This document shows positions 56,941 to 64,000 of a DNA stretch of 64,000 bases, piece by piece. The DNA lies in the NCBI RefSeq assembly GCF_000224085.1, contig NC_015945.1, positions 879,501 through 943,500 on the forward strand, given 5' to 3'. Origin of the DNA: Allomuricauda ruestringensis DSM 13258 (GTDB taxonomy: Bacteria; Bacteroidota; Bacteroidia; Flavobacteriales; Flavobacteriaceae). The translations under genes and the position numbers were made by a program. Every line of letters begins with the position of its first letter. The stretch's first letter is position 1. The notes under the pieces are model-generated. The model had not been told where the DNA came from. It saw only the letters and a program-made list of their open reading frames with translations, and did not search any database.

Positions 56941-59439
56941 TTAGTCGATTGATTTAGTTCGTAACCGCAATGCATTAGCTATAACCGACACCGAGCTAAA
57001 GCTCATGGCCAAGGCCGCGATCATGGGCGAAAGCAAAATCCCAAAGAAGGGATAGAGTACCCCTGCAGCCACTGGCACACCGATAGTGTTGTATATCAAT
57101 GCAAAAAATAGGTTTTGTTTTATGTTTTTCATGACGGCCTCACTAAGGTTCCGTGCCTTTACGATGCCGTGCAAGTCGCCTTTCACCAAAGTGATCATAG
57201 CACTTTCTATGGCCACATCGGTGCCTGTACCCATGGCAATGCCCAAATCACTTTTGGCCAATGCAGGGGCATCGTTTATGCCATCGCCCGCCATGGCGAC
57301 CACTTTGCCGTTATTTTGAAGCCGTTCCACTTCCTTCATTTTATCCTCGGGCAAGGTCTCTGCCTTAAAATCATCCAGATGTAGCTCACTGGCCACCGCT
57401 TTGGCGGTCGTAGTATTGTCGCCCGTGAGCATGATAACCTTTATTCCTTTATCTTGAATTGCTTTGATAGCCTTGGCACTTGTCTCCTTGATTTTATCTC
57501 CAATGGCCACAAAACCGTGACATTTACCATCAATGGCCAAATAAGAAACCGTTTTACCTTTCTCTTGTGCTTTTTTGACTTTCTCCTTCATATCATCAGA
57601 GATTTCAACATGGGCTTTTTCCATCAATTTGATATTCCCCAACTGAACCTCCAAATCCTTGATCTTGCCTTCAACCCCCATACCCGTCACGGCATTGAAG
57701 TTTTCGGTTTTCAAGATTTCGACCCCTTTTTCTTTGCCGTATTTTACCGTGGCCTGGGCCAAAGGGTGCTCGCTGTTGGCATTTACCGACACTAGATATT
57801 GCAGCAATTCTTCTTCTGAATATTCACCCGAAAAAACTTCCAAATGGTCAAAAGTGGGTTTACCTTCGGTAATAGTTCCTGTTTTATCAATGATCAGGGT
57901 GTCCACATCGGCCATTTTTTCCAAAGCTTCCGCATTTTTGATCAACACTCCATTTTGAGCACCTTTTCCCACCCCTACCATTACGGACATGGGTGTAGCG
58001 AGCCCAAGTGCACAGGGACAGGCTATGATCAATACAGCAATCGCATTGATTAAAGCGTAGACATAAGTGGGCTGTGGACCCCATATCGCCCAAACAGCAA
58101 AAGTCAAGATTGAAATAATCACAACCGTTGGCACAAAATAGGCAGATACTTTATCGGCTAAATTTTGAATGGGTGCTCTACTTCGGCTTGCTTCGTTCAC
58201 CATATTGATGATTTGCGAAAGCAGGGTGTCGCTACCCACTTTTTCAGCCTTCATCAAAAAGGTTTGGTTGCCGTTGATGGTCCCGCTGCTTACTGTATCA
58301 TCCACAGCTTTTTCAACTGGAATGGGCTCTCCCGTTATCATGGACTCATCCACCGAAGTTTCTCCTTCGGTAATGACTCCATCCACAGGAATTTTTTCGC
58401 CAGGTTTTACCCTCAGCACATCACCTTTTTCAATATCATCAATGCTTACCTCAACTTCTTCCCCATCCACAACTTTAATCGTTTTGTTGGGAGCTAATTT
58501 CAATAATTCCTTTACTGCATTGTTGGTTTTGCTGTGCGCTCTGGCCTCTAACAATTGGCCCAAAAGCACCAAAGTGAGAATTACGGTTGCTGCCTCAAAA
58601 TATACATGCACAGCACCTGTTTCTCCCTTGAACTGGTCAGGAAAGAATCCAGGGAACAACAATGCGAGTACACTAAATATAAAAGCCACTCCCGCACCAA
58701 TACCAATAAGCGTGAACATGTTCAGGTTCCACGTTTTAATGCTTTTGTAAGCTCTTTCAAAAAACATCCAAGTGGCGTAAAAAACCACAGGCAGTGATAA
58801 CGCAAACTGAACCCAATTCCAAAATTTAGGTGCCATTACTTCATTCAGTGGATTATTGGGAATCATATCGCTCATGGCAATCAGGAAAATGGGCAATGTG
58901 AACGCAAGGGCAATCCAAAACTTTTTGAGCAGTTTTTTATAGGTTTTTTCCTCTGCGCTGGCTTCAGGTTCTTTGGGCACTAAATCCATTCCACATTTTG
59001 GACAGGAACCCGGACCATCCTCCAACACTTCGGGGTGCATGGGGCAGGTCCATTGTTGTTTGGAGTTTGTAGCCGTATTTTGCTCCTCCACCAAATCCAT
59101 CCCACAAACTGGGCAATCCCCTGGTTCATCGTAGGTTTTGTCCCCTTCGCATTGCATGGGGCAATAAAAGGTCCCATTTCCATTGGAAACCGGTTTTTTT
59201 TCCTTCTTTTTTGGTTGATGGTGGTGTCCCTCAGGATGTATACTGTAACCACCCCCATCATTTTCCAAAGCTTTCTTGAAGGTTTCTATTGAAATGTGTT
59301 CCTCCATCTCGATCACGGCCTCGGCTTTTTCCAAATTCACCTCTACCCCCGTAACCCCCTCAACTTTGGAAAGGGTTTGCTCAACATGATTTCTACAGCC
59401 ATTACAGCTCATTCCGTGTATGTGATAGGTATGTTTCAT
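56941..59439 (-). CDS. copper-translocating P1B-type ATPase
   Basis: About 832 residues. The N-terminus holds one HMA domain ([12 protein letters not shown]) and two heavy-metal-binding zinc-ribbon-like domains (FYCPMQCEG with [17 protein letters not shown] with CPKCGMDL). The ATPase core has ITGEPIPV, the copper-type CPC motif in [12 protein letters not shown], the phosphorylation site [11 protein letters not shown], the HP dipeptide in [14 protein letters not shown] and the hinge [11 protein letters not shown]. It exports Cu(I) from the cytoplasm. A TTG at 59463 would add eight residues; ATG 59439 ([12 protein letters not shown]) is preferred. It has its own -7 box and a palindrome upstream, and is followed closely by the PepSY gene. 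Confidence 0.96.
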   Translation of the reverse strand: MKHTYHIHGMSCNGCRNHVEQTLSKVEGVTGVEVNLEKAEAVIEMEEHISIETFKKALENDGGGYSIHPEGHHHQPKKKEKKPVSNGNGTFYCPMQCEGDKTYDEPGDCPVCGMDLVEEQNTATNSKQQWTCPMHPEVLEDGPGSCPKCGMDLVPKEPEASAEEKTYKKLLKKFWIALAFTLPIFLIAMSDMIPNNPLNEVMAPKFWNWVQFALSLPVVFYATWMFFERAYKSIKTWNLNMFTLIGIGAGVAFIFSVLALLFPGFFPDQFKGETGAVHVYFEAATVILTLVLLGQLLEARAHSKTNNAVKELLKLAPNKTIKVVDGEEVEVSIDDIEKGDVLRVKPGEKIPVDGVITEGETSVDESMITGEPIPVEKAVDDTVSSGTINGNQTFLMKAEKVGSDTLLSQIINMVNEASRSRAPIQNLADKVSAYFVPTVVIISILTFAVWAIWGPQPTYVYALINAIAVLIIACPCALGLATPMSVMVGVGKGAQNGVLIKNAEALEKMADVDTLIIDKTGTITEGKPTFDHLEVFSGEYSEEELLQYLVSVNANSEHPLAQATVKYGKEKGVEILKTENFNAVTGMGVEGKIKDLEVQLGNIKLMEKAHVEISDDMKEKVKKAQEKGKTVSYLAIDGKCHGFVAIGDKIKETSAKAIKAIQDKGIKVIMLTGDNTTTAKAVASELHLDDFKAETLPEDKMKEVERLQNNGKVVAMAGDGINDAPALAKSDLGIAMGTGTDVAIESAMITLVKGDLHGIVKARNLSEAVMKNIKQNLFFALIYNTIGVPVAAGVLYPFFGILLSPMIAALAMSFSSVSVIANALRLRTKSID

Positions 59440-59460
59440 GTGCTTGTTTATTTTTTTATT

Positions 59461-59482
59461 CAAAACTAGCTGAACACCAGCT
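59461..59482 (-). promoter_or_regulatory. -7 box TAGTTTTG with adjoining palindrome AGCTG-N5-CAGCT
   Basis: Read on the minus strand, TAGTTTTG (59461-59468) matches TAnnTTTG, 21 bases before the ATPase ATG. The perfect 5-5-5 inverted repeat at 59468-59482 touches the box and would block or place polymerase if bound. The regulator gene ends 28 bases upstream. No -33 at normal spacing was seen, as expected for an activated promoter. Confidence 0.5.
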
Positions 59483-59510
59483 GGAAGCTTTTTACAATTC
59501 TGGGTATCTT

Positions 59511-60062
59511 TTATACAATTTGATCTAAAGGTCTCCTATTCCAATCTTGCACTTTTCTATATTCACTCATGGACATTCCTGTAATCGATTTAAACTGTTT
59601 GGCCAAATGGCTACTGCTCTTATAGTTCAAATTATAAGCTATTTCAGAAAATGTTTTATTATCCATCTGGATTTCTTCCTTTACCCGCTCAATTTTTAAA
59701 AGAATAAAGTATTTTTCAATGGTCAAGCCTTCTTTGGCACTGAACATTTTACTGAGCACCGAATAATCTTTGTTCATTTTTTCCGACAGGTATTCCGAGA
59801 GATTCTGGTGCATATCGTCATTCAAAGCATTGATCAAGTGTTTTTTAATATCAGCTATGTAACTGTCATTCACACCCTCGATCAGTTCAAATCCATTTTT
59901 GACCAAAATCTCCCGAATACGTTCCATTTGTTTTTGGGCTCCGTCAGAAAATTGGACTTCTCCCAAATCCATATGTACCACCTCGATGCCCGCATTCTGA
60001 AACTCCTGTTTCAAAACATCTTTGCATCTATCGCAAACCATATTTTTTACTTTAATCCGCAT
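59511..60062 (-). CDS. AraC-family regulator with N-terminal HMA-like metal-binding domain
   Basis: About 183 residues. The N-terminus ([19 protein letters not shown]) is an HMA-like domain with CxxC (Cys10, Cys13), the type that binds Cu(I) in copper chaperones. The C-terminal 100 residues are an AraC helix-turn-helix domain ([50 protein letters not shown]). Joining metal binding and DNA binding in one short protein suggests direct copper sensing. A longer frame reaches back to 60155, into the lipoprotein gene; ATG 60062 fits the HMA start. It lies between the lipoprotein and ATPase genes and is the most likely regulator of the cluster. Confidence 0.9.
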   Translation of the reverse strand: MRIKVKNMVCDRCKDVLKQEFQNAGIEVVHMDLGEVQFSDGAQKQMERIREILVKNGFELIEGVNDSYIADIKKHLINALNDDMHQNLSEYLSEKMNKDYSVLSKMFSAKEGLTIEKYFILLKIERVKEEIQMDNKTFSEIAYNLNYKSSSHLAKQFKSITGMSMSEYRKVQDWNRRPLDQIV

Positions 60063-60085
60063 CGCTGGTACAGTTGAAACTTTAA

Positions 60086-60421
60086 TTAATTGTGAGTATG
60101 TCCGTCTGCCATGTGCTCCTCGTTCAACACATAGGTCATCCCGCAAACCGGGCATTTCCCCTCTTCATCGCTTCCACTGCCTTCACAATGCATTGGGCAA
60201 ACATATGTGGAGGTATATTCCTTACCTTCCATTTTTGCGGTTTCCATGCCTTCCATGTCGTGACCTTCATGATCCATCTTTTCCATGTCATGGTCCATGG
60301 TTTCCTCCGTAGAAGTTTCTTTTGCTTCCTCGGTTTTTCCTTTGCACGATACCGTAAGTACCAATACTGAAGCGAATGCGATTCCGATAATAGTTCTAAT
60401 GTTTGTTCTCATTTTTGACAT
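60086..60421 (-). CDS. metal-binding lipoprotein with HMBD and Met/His-rich segment
   Basis: A 111-residue lipoprotein, lipobox TVS-C (Cys26). The middle (about 35-65) is rich in Met, His, Asp and Glu (MDHDMEKMDHEGHDMEGME), a common copper-binding composition. The C-terminal part is a heavy-metal-binding domain: TYVCPMHCEG and KCPVCGMTYV. It should sit in the periplasm or on the outer membrane and buffer copper or hand it to the RND-adaptor system. ATG at 60421 or 60412 are both usable. It follows the TolC-like gene by seven bases. Confidence 0.9.
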   Translation of the reverse strand: MSKMRTNIRTIIGIAFASVLVLTVSCKGKTEEAKETSTEETMDHDMEKMDHEGHDMEGMETAKMEGKEYTSTYVCPMHCEGSGSDEEGKCPVCGMTYVLNEEHMADGHTHN

Positions 60422-60428
60422 TTTAAAT

Positions 60429-61649
60429 TTACTTGTTAATTAAATAATTGATGATGGCAGATTGTAGGTAATACAACTGCACCGATTGTATTTGATTGGT
60501 CTGAAACTTTAATTGCAACTCTTGAATGTCCAGCACATCGTTAAAGTCGATGGTGCCCGTTTCGTAGTTCTTGATCAGGATTTCTTCGGCATCCTTGGCC
60601 TGTTTTAGGTTTTTTGCTTGGGTTTGATGCGCAATACGTGCCTGGTTCCGTTGCGAAATGGCATTGGCATAGGCATTCTCCAAAATGTTCAATCGCTCCT
60701 CTTTTTGGAATTCAATCTCTTTTTGACGAAGCTCGTTCTGTTTGGTGGTCGATTTAAACTTGTTGTTGAAAATGGGAACGGAAAAAGTGACCATCGGCAT
60801 TACAATATCCTTTCCGTTATCACTAAAAACCATATCATCCCGTTCCGAAACAGGTATATAATCCAACCCTATCCCAAAACTTGGAGCGTTTTCCTTTTGG
60901 TTGAGCAGTTCCGACTGGGTGACCGATTCATATAACTGGTCATATTTCAGCAGCTCAGGGTTGAGGCTCAAATCCTCTTTATTAAAAATGGGGTCATCCG
61001 AAGGGATGTCCATTTCATCCACCACCTCAACCGCGATACTTTCATCTCGATGCAGCAAATTATTGAAGACAGCCTGTTCTGCTAGATAGGTTTGCTCCAG
61101 CACTTCTTTCTGCTGCTGCAATTCATTTTGACGGATTTGAAGCTTCAAAACATCAACCGCGGAGGCGTTTCCCACTTCAACAGAGGTTAGGGCCAAAGTT
61201 TCATAGGTTTTCAACAACTCAATATTTTCCTGCAATACCTTTTGCTTGGCCTGAATCCCGTATAAATTGTAGTAGGATTGCGCTACGGAAAGGGCCAACT
61301 TTCGTTTGGCTATCACAATTTCCGCATACTCGGTCTCTGCCATGGAACTCGCATAGTTTTCCCGCGCGGTGATGGTTCCGAACCAAGGTAACATTTGCGA
61401 TACCGAAAACCTGGCACGTTGTGCTCCTGTCCTGGTCTCTGGTTCACTCACAAAATATCCTGCCGCTATGGTGGTATTGGGCAAAGTGTTCATTTCGACC
61501 ACCTTTTCCTTGGCAATGTTATAGCGAAGCTCCAACGCTTGGATCATGGGACTGTTCAACTCGGCTTCTTGCAAATAGCTTTCCAAAGACTGGGCGTTAA
61601 CCCCAAAAGCTACTAAAGCAAATACTATATATATGAATCTCTTTTTCAT
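60429..61649 (-). CDS. TolC-family outer membrane protein of the copper RND system (CusC-like)
   Basis: A 406-residue outer-membrane channel with a signal peptide ending VNAQ. Helical repeats are typical (LESYLQEAELNSPMIQALEL; ENAYANAISQRNQARIAHQT), and there is a proline-rich join (PSFGIGLDYIPVSERDD) in the second barrel region. It overlaps the end of the upstream pump gene by four bases (61646-61649), so it is translationally coupled to it. It is the outer-membrane exit for copper moved by the CusA-like pump. Confidence 0.92.
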   Translation of the reverse strand: MKKRFIYIVFALVAFGVNAQSLESYLQEAELNSPMIQALELRYNIAKEKVVEMNTLPNTTIAAGYFVSEPETRTGAQRARFSVSQMLPWFGTITARENYASSMAETEYAEIVIAKRKLALSVAQSYYNLYGIQAKQKVLQENIELLKTYETLALTSVEVGNASAVDVLKLQIRQNELQQQKEVLEQTYLAEQAVFNNLLHRDESIAVEVVDEMDIPSDDPIFNKEDLSLNPELLKYDQLYESVTQSELLNQKENAPSFGIGLDYIPVSERDDMVFSDNGKDIVMPMVTFSVPIFNNKFKSTTKQNELRQKEIEFQKEERLNILENAYANAISQRNQARIAHQTQAKNLKQAKDAEEILIKNYETGTIDFNDVLDIQELQLKFQTNQIQSVQLYYLQSAIINYLINK

Positions 61650-64000
61650 CGGTTTTGCATTTTAAATTGCAGCTCACTTTTCCAACTGTACAGCACAGGT
61701 ACCACAAAAAGTGTGACCAATGCAATCAACATACCTCCAAAACTTGGAATGGCCATCGGAATCATGATATCGCTTCCCCTCCCTGTACTGGTAAGCACGG
61801 GCAACAGTGCCAAAATGGTTGTCGCTGTGGTCATTAAACACGGTCTGATACGTTTTTCACCTGCTTCCAGTACCGAAGCACGAATTCCTTTCAAGTTTTC
61901 AGGTTTGTTCTTATCAAAAGTTTGGGTGAGGTAAGTGGCCATCACCACCCCATCATCAGTGGCAATCCCGAATAGGGCAATAAACCCGACCCAGACAGCA
62001 ACACTCAGGTTGATGGTGTGCATTTGGAATAAATCCCGCAGGTTTTCGCCCATAAAACTGAAATTGAGGAACCAATCCTGACCATAGAACCAAATCATTA
62101 AAAATCCACCAGCAAAAGCCACCATAATTCCCGAAAATACCATCAAAGAGGTGGCCACCGATCTAAATTGGAAGTAAAGGATCAAAAAGATAATCAAAAG
62201 TGCCAAGGGTACCACCACAGACAATGTTTTTTCTGCCCGCAATTGGTTCTCATACGTCCCGGTAAATTTATAGCTGATGCCTTTTGGCACCACCAACTCC
62301 CCACTGTCAATTTTTTCCTGAATCTTGGCTTGCGCATTTTCCACCACATCAACTTCGGCATAGCCGTCTTGCTTATCAAAAAGTACGTAGCCCACCAAAA
62401 AGGTATCCTCACTTTTAATGGCTTGCGGTCCTTGCTCGTAACGGATGGTGACCAATTCGCTCAAGGGAACAGGACTTCCTTTTTGTACCGGAACATAAAT
62501 GTTCCCTATATCGGTTGGATTTTCCCGAAGTTCCCTTGGGTAGCGCACACGAACACCGTAACGCTCCCGTCCTTCCACGGTTTGGGTCAATGTCATCCCG
62601 CCAAGGGCAACTTCCAAAATTTGCTGTACATCTTCGATGACCAGACCATAACGTACTAATTTTTCGCGGTCAATGTCAATGAGTAAATACGGTTTCCCTA
62701 CAATTCGATCCGCAAAAACCGCCTCATCCTTGACCCCTGCAGCTTCTTTTAAAATGGGTTCCAATTGAAGGCCAAAGTTTTCGATTTCTTTTAAATCCTG
62801 CCCTTTCACTTTAATTCCCATAGGTGCCCGCATTCCTGTTTGAAGCATCACCAAACGTGTTTCAATAGGTTGCAGTTTTGGTGCGGAAGTGACACCTGGC
62901 AATTTGGTCACCTTTACAATTTCATTCCAAATGTCATCTGGGCTTTTAATCTCGGGACGCCAGTTTCGGAAGTATTCACCATCATTGTCAGGAATTAAAA
63001 GACTTCGATCTATTCGTAACGGTTCACTCACATGATTTCCTGTATAGCTTTGTTCGTTGCTCACCTCCAAATTTGGATTGGCGAGTACTTTTCCGTTGCT
63101 CAATTCAAAATACCCATCGGGATTGACTTTGAATCGTTGTGGACTTCCCGCTTCATTTTTTTGATACTCCGAACGGTACTGGATAATGTTCTCGTACATG
63201 GAAAGTGGTGCGGGATCCAATGCTGATTCGGTTCGACCGGATTTTCCCACCACGGTTTGAATCTCAGGGATGGTAGCAACCGCCATATCCAATTGTTGCA
63301 ACACCCGCTTGTTTTCCTCAACTCCGGCATGCGGCAAAGAAGTGGGCATCAATAAAAATGAACCTTCATTTAACGAGGGCATAAATTCTTGACCTGTATT
63401 ACGCATGATCATGAATCCAAAAACCACAATCACGGTGGGAATGGAGAGGAACATCAATTTATTCTCCAATGCCCATGTCAAAATACGGCTGTAATATTGT
63501 CTAAACAGATAAAACACTCCTAGTAATACGCCACAAATCAACCCAACAAATAGCAAGTTGATGGCAATACTACGATCAAATCCCAAGGGTCTCCAATACG
63601 TGGCCAATAAGAAAATGATTGTCGTAACGCAGATGCCCACATTGATCATTCCTGCTTGTTTAGCATCTAGAATTTCTCTCAACTTCAAGATTCCAGAAAC
63701 GCCAAAGGCGATCAAGGCCAGTCCCGACCAATAACCAAAACCGATTGCAACCAAGCCTAATGCCATCAAAATACCGTTCCAAATATATTTAAAGATGGGG
63801 GTTTGTTTTTTCTTCTTAAAAATGATGGCTGCAAAAGGAGGAATTAAAAACAGGGCAATAATAATAGAGGCCGTCAGTGCCATGGTCTTGGTAAAGGCCA
63901 ATGGTCGGAAAAGTTTTCCTTCGGCACCAACCATGGTAAACACGGGAATAAAACTGATAATGGTGGTTAGCACAGCGGTTAATATTGCTCCGGAAACCTC
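61646..64000 (-). CDS. CusA-like heavy-metal RND efflux pump (N-terminus outside window)
   Basis: The frame runs open to base 64000 (codons for EVSGAILTAV precede the Met at 63973), so the 5' part is missing. About 785 residues are visible, including the second periplasmic half and membrane segments 5-12. The heavy-metal type is shown by GIATDDGVVMATYLTQTF, IRPCLMTTATTILALLP and EFMPSLNEGSFLLMPTSLPH. The Met-rich periplasmic path of CusA is suggested by MLQTGMRAPMGIKV. Between two membrane parts is an extra hydrophobic stretch (residues about 60-150 from the Met), seen in Bacteroidota CusA relatives. It exports Cu(I)/Ag(I) with the adaptor and TolC-like proteins of this cluster. Confidence 0.93.
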   Translation of the reverse strand, partial: EVSGAILTAVLTTIISFIPVFTMVGAEGKLFRPLAFTKTMALTASIIIALFLIPPFAAIIFKKKKQTPIFKYIWNGILMALGLVAIGFGYWSGLALIAFGVSGILKLREILDAKQAGMINVGICVTTIIFLLATYWRPLGFDRSIAINLLFVGLICGVLLGVFYLFRQYYSRILTWALENKLMFLSIPTVIVVFGFMIMRNTGQEFMPSLNEGSFLLMPTSLPHAGVEENKRVLQQLDMAVATIPEIQTVVGKSGRTESALDPAPLSMYENIIQYRSEYQKNEAGSPQRFKVNPDGYFELSNGKVLANPNLEVSNEQSYTGNHVSEPLRIDRSLLIPDNDGEYFRNWRPEIKSPDDIWNEIVKVTKLPGVTSAPKLQPIETRLVMLQTGMRAPMGIKVKGQDLKEIENFGLQLEPILKEAAGVKDEAVFADRIVGKPYLLIDIDREKLVRYGLVIEDVQQILEVALGGMTLTQTVEGRERYGVRVRYPRELRENPTDIGNIYVPVQKGSPVPLSELVTIRYEQGPQAIKSEDTFLVGYVLFDKQDGYAEVDVVENAQAKIQEKIDSGELVVPKGISYKFTGTYENQLRAEKTLSVVVPLALLIIFLILYFQFRSVATSLMVFSGIMVAFAGGFLMIWFYGQDWFLNFSFMGENLRDLFQMHTINLSVAVWVGFIALFGIATDDGVVMATYLTQTFDKNKPENLKGIRASVLEAGEKRIRPCLMTTATTILALLPVLTSTGRGSDIMIPMAIPSFGGMLIALVTLFVVPVLYSWKSELQFKMQNR

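Noticed and set aside
60063..60155. N-terminal extension of the HMA-AraC regulator
   Set aside because: Runs into the lipoprotein gene in another frame; the HMA domain begins at the ATG at 60062.

Overview
The window looks like chromosome of a member of the Bacteroidota, family Flavobacteriaceae, probably a marine genus close to Muricauda/Allomuricauda (genus is inference). The evidence is a complete gldK-gldL-gldM-gldN type IX secretion/gliding cluster, a SusC/SusD pair, flavobacterial -7 promoter boxes of the form TAnnTTTG, no obvious Shine-Dalgarno sites, and TTG/GTG starts at several genes. No rRNA, CRISPR array, transposase or prophage gene was seen.

Layout. 1-7.3 kb: the 3' part of an alpha-2-macroglobulin gene followed by pbpC. 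7.3-8.3 kb: a small AT-rich accessory insert holding an HNH nuclease gene and only the tail of a cytosine-5 DNA methyltransferase, bounded by two copies of the pbpC 3' end. 8.3-12.5 kb: GTPase genes der and era, a small membrane protein and a sodium:amino-acid symporter. 12.5-12.8 kb: initiator tRNA-Met with a duplicated 5' fragment upstream. 12.9-23.8 kb: a glycan-use region with a 7TM-AraC regulator, a stand-alone AraC protein, SusC, SusD, a lipoprotein, an MFS exporter and a GH16 beta-glucanase. 23.8-34.4 kb: a CPXCG protein, a tripartite RND pump, an LRR protein, an ABC-F ATPase, a DUF983 protein and an FAD oxidoreductase. 34.5-43 kb: gldKLMN, an arginase-fold protein that has lost half of its metal ligands, and topA. 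43-47 kb: a VPS10/sortilin-like propeller protein and a membrane protein. 47.2-54.1 kb: miaB, a sigma-54 activator without a receiver domain, lptE, a hypothetical gene, secG, groES and groEL. 54.1-64 kb: a 31-codon basic peptide ORF, then a minus-strand copper export cluster (cusA-like, tolC-like, metal-binding lipoprotein, HMA-AraC regulator, copper P-type ATPase, PepSY membrane protein, cusB-like adaptor), with the cusA-like gene cut by the window end.

How genes work together. SusC/SusD/lipoprotein plus GH16 fit uptake and cutting of a beta-1,3- or mixed-linkage glucan, with the two AraC proteins as likely local regulators. GldKLMN forms the T9SS motor and periplasmic ring. The copper cluster combines cytoplasmic export (ATPase), trans-envelope export (RND-adaptor-TolC), periplasmic buffering (metal-binding lipoprotein) and a regulator with its own metal-binding domain. 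The most unusual items are the arginase-fold pseudoenzyme beside gldK, the decayed restriction-modification insert with its pbpC-tail duplication, the split and duplicated initiator tRNA 5' end directly behind a promoter, the composite hairpin between groES and groEL, and the basic mini-protein after groEL.
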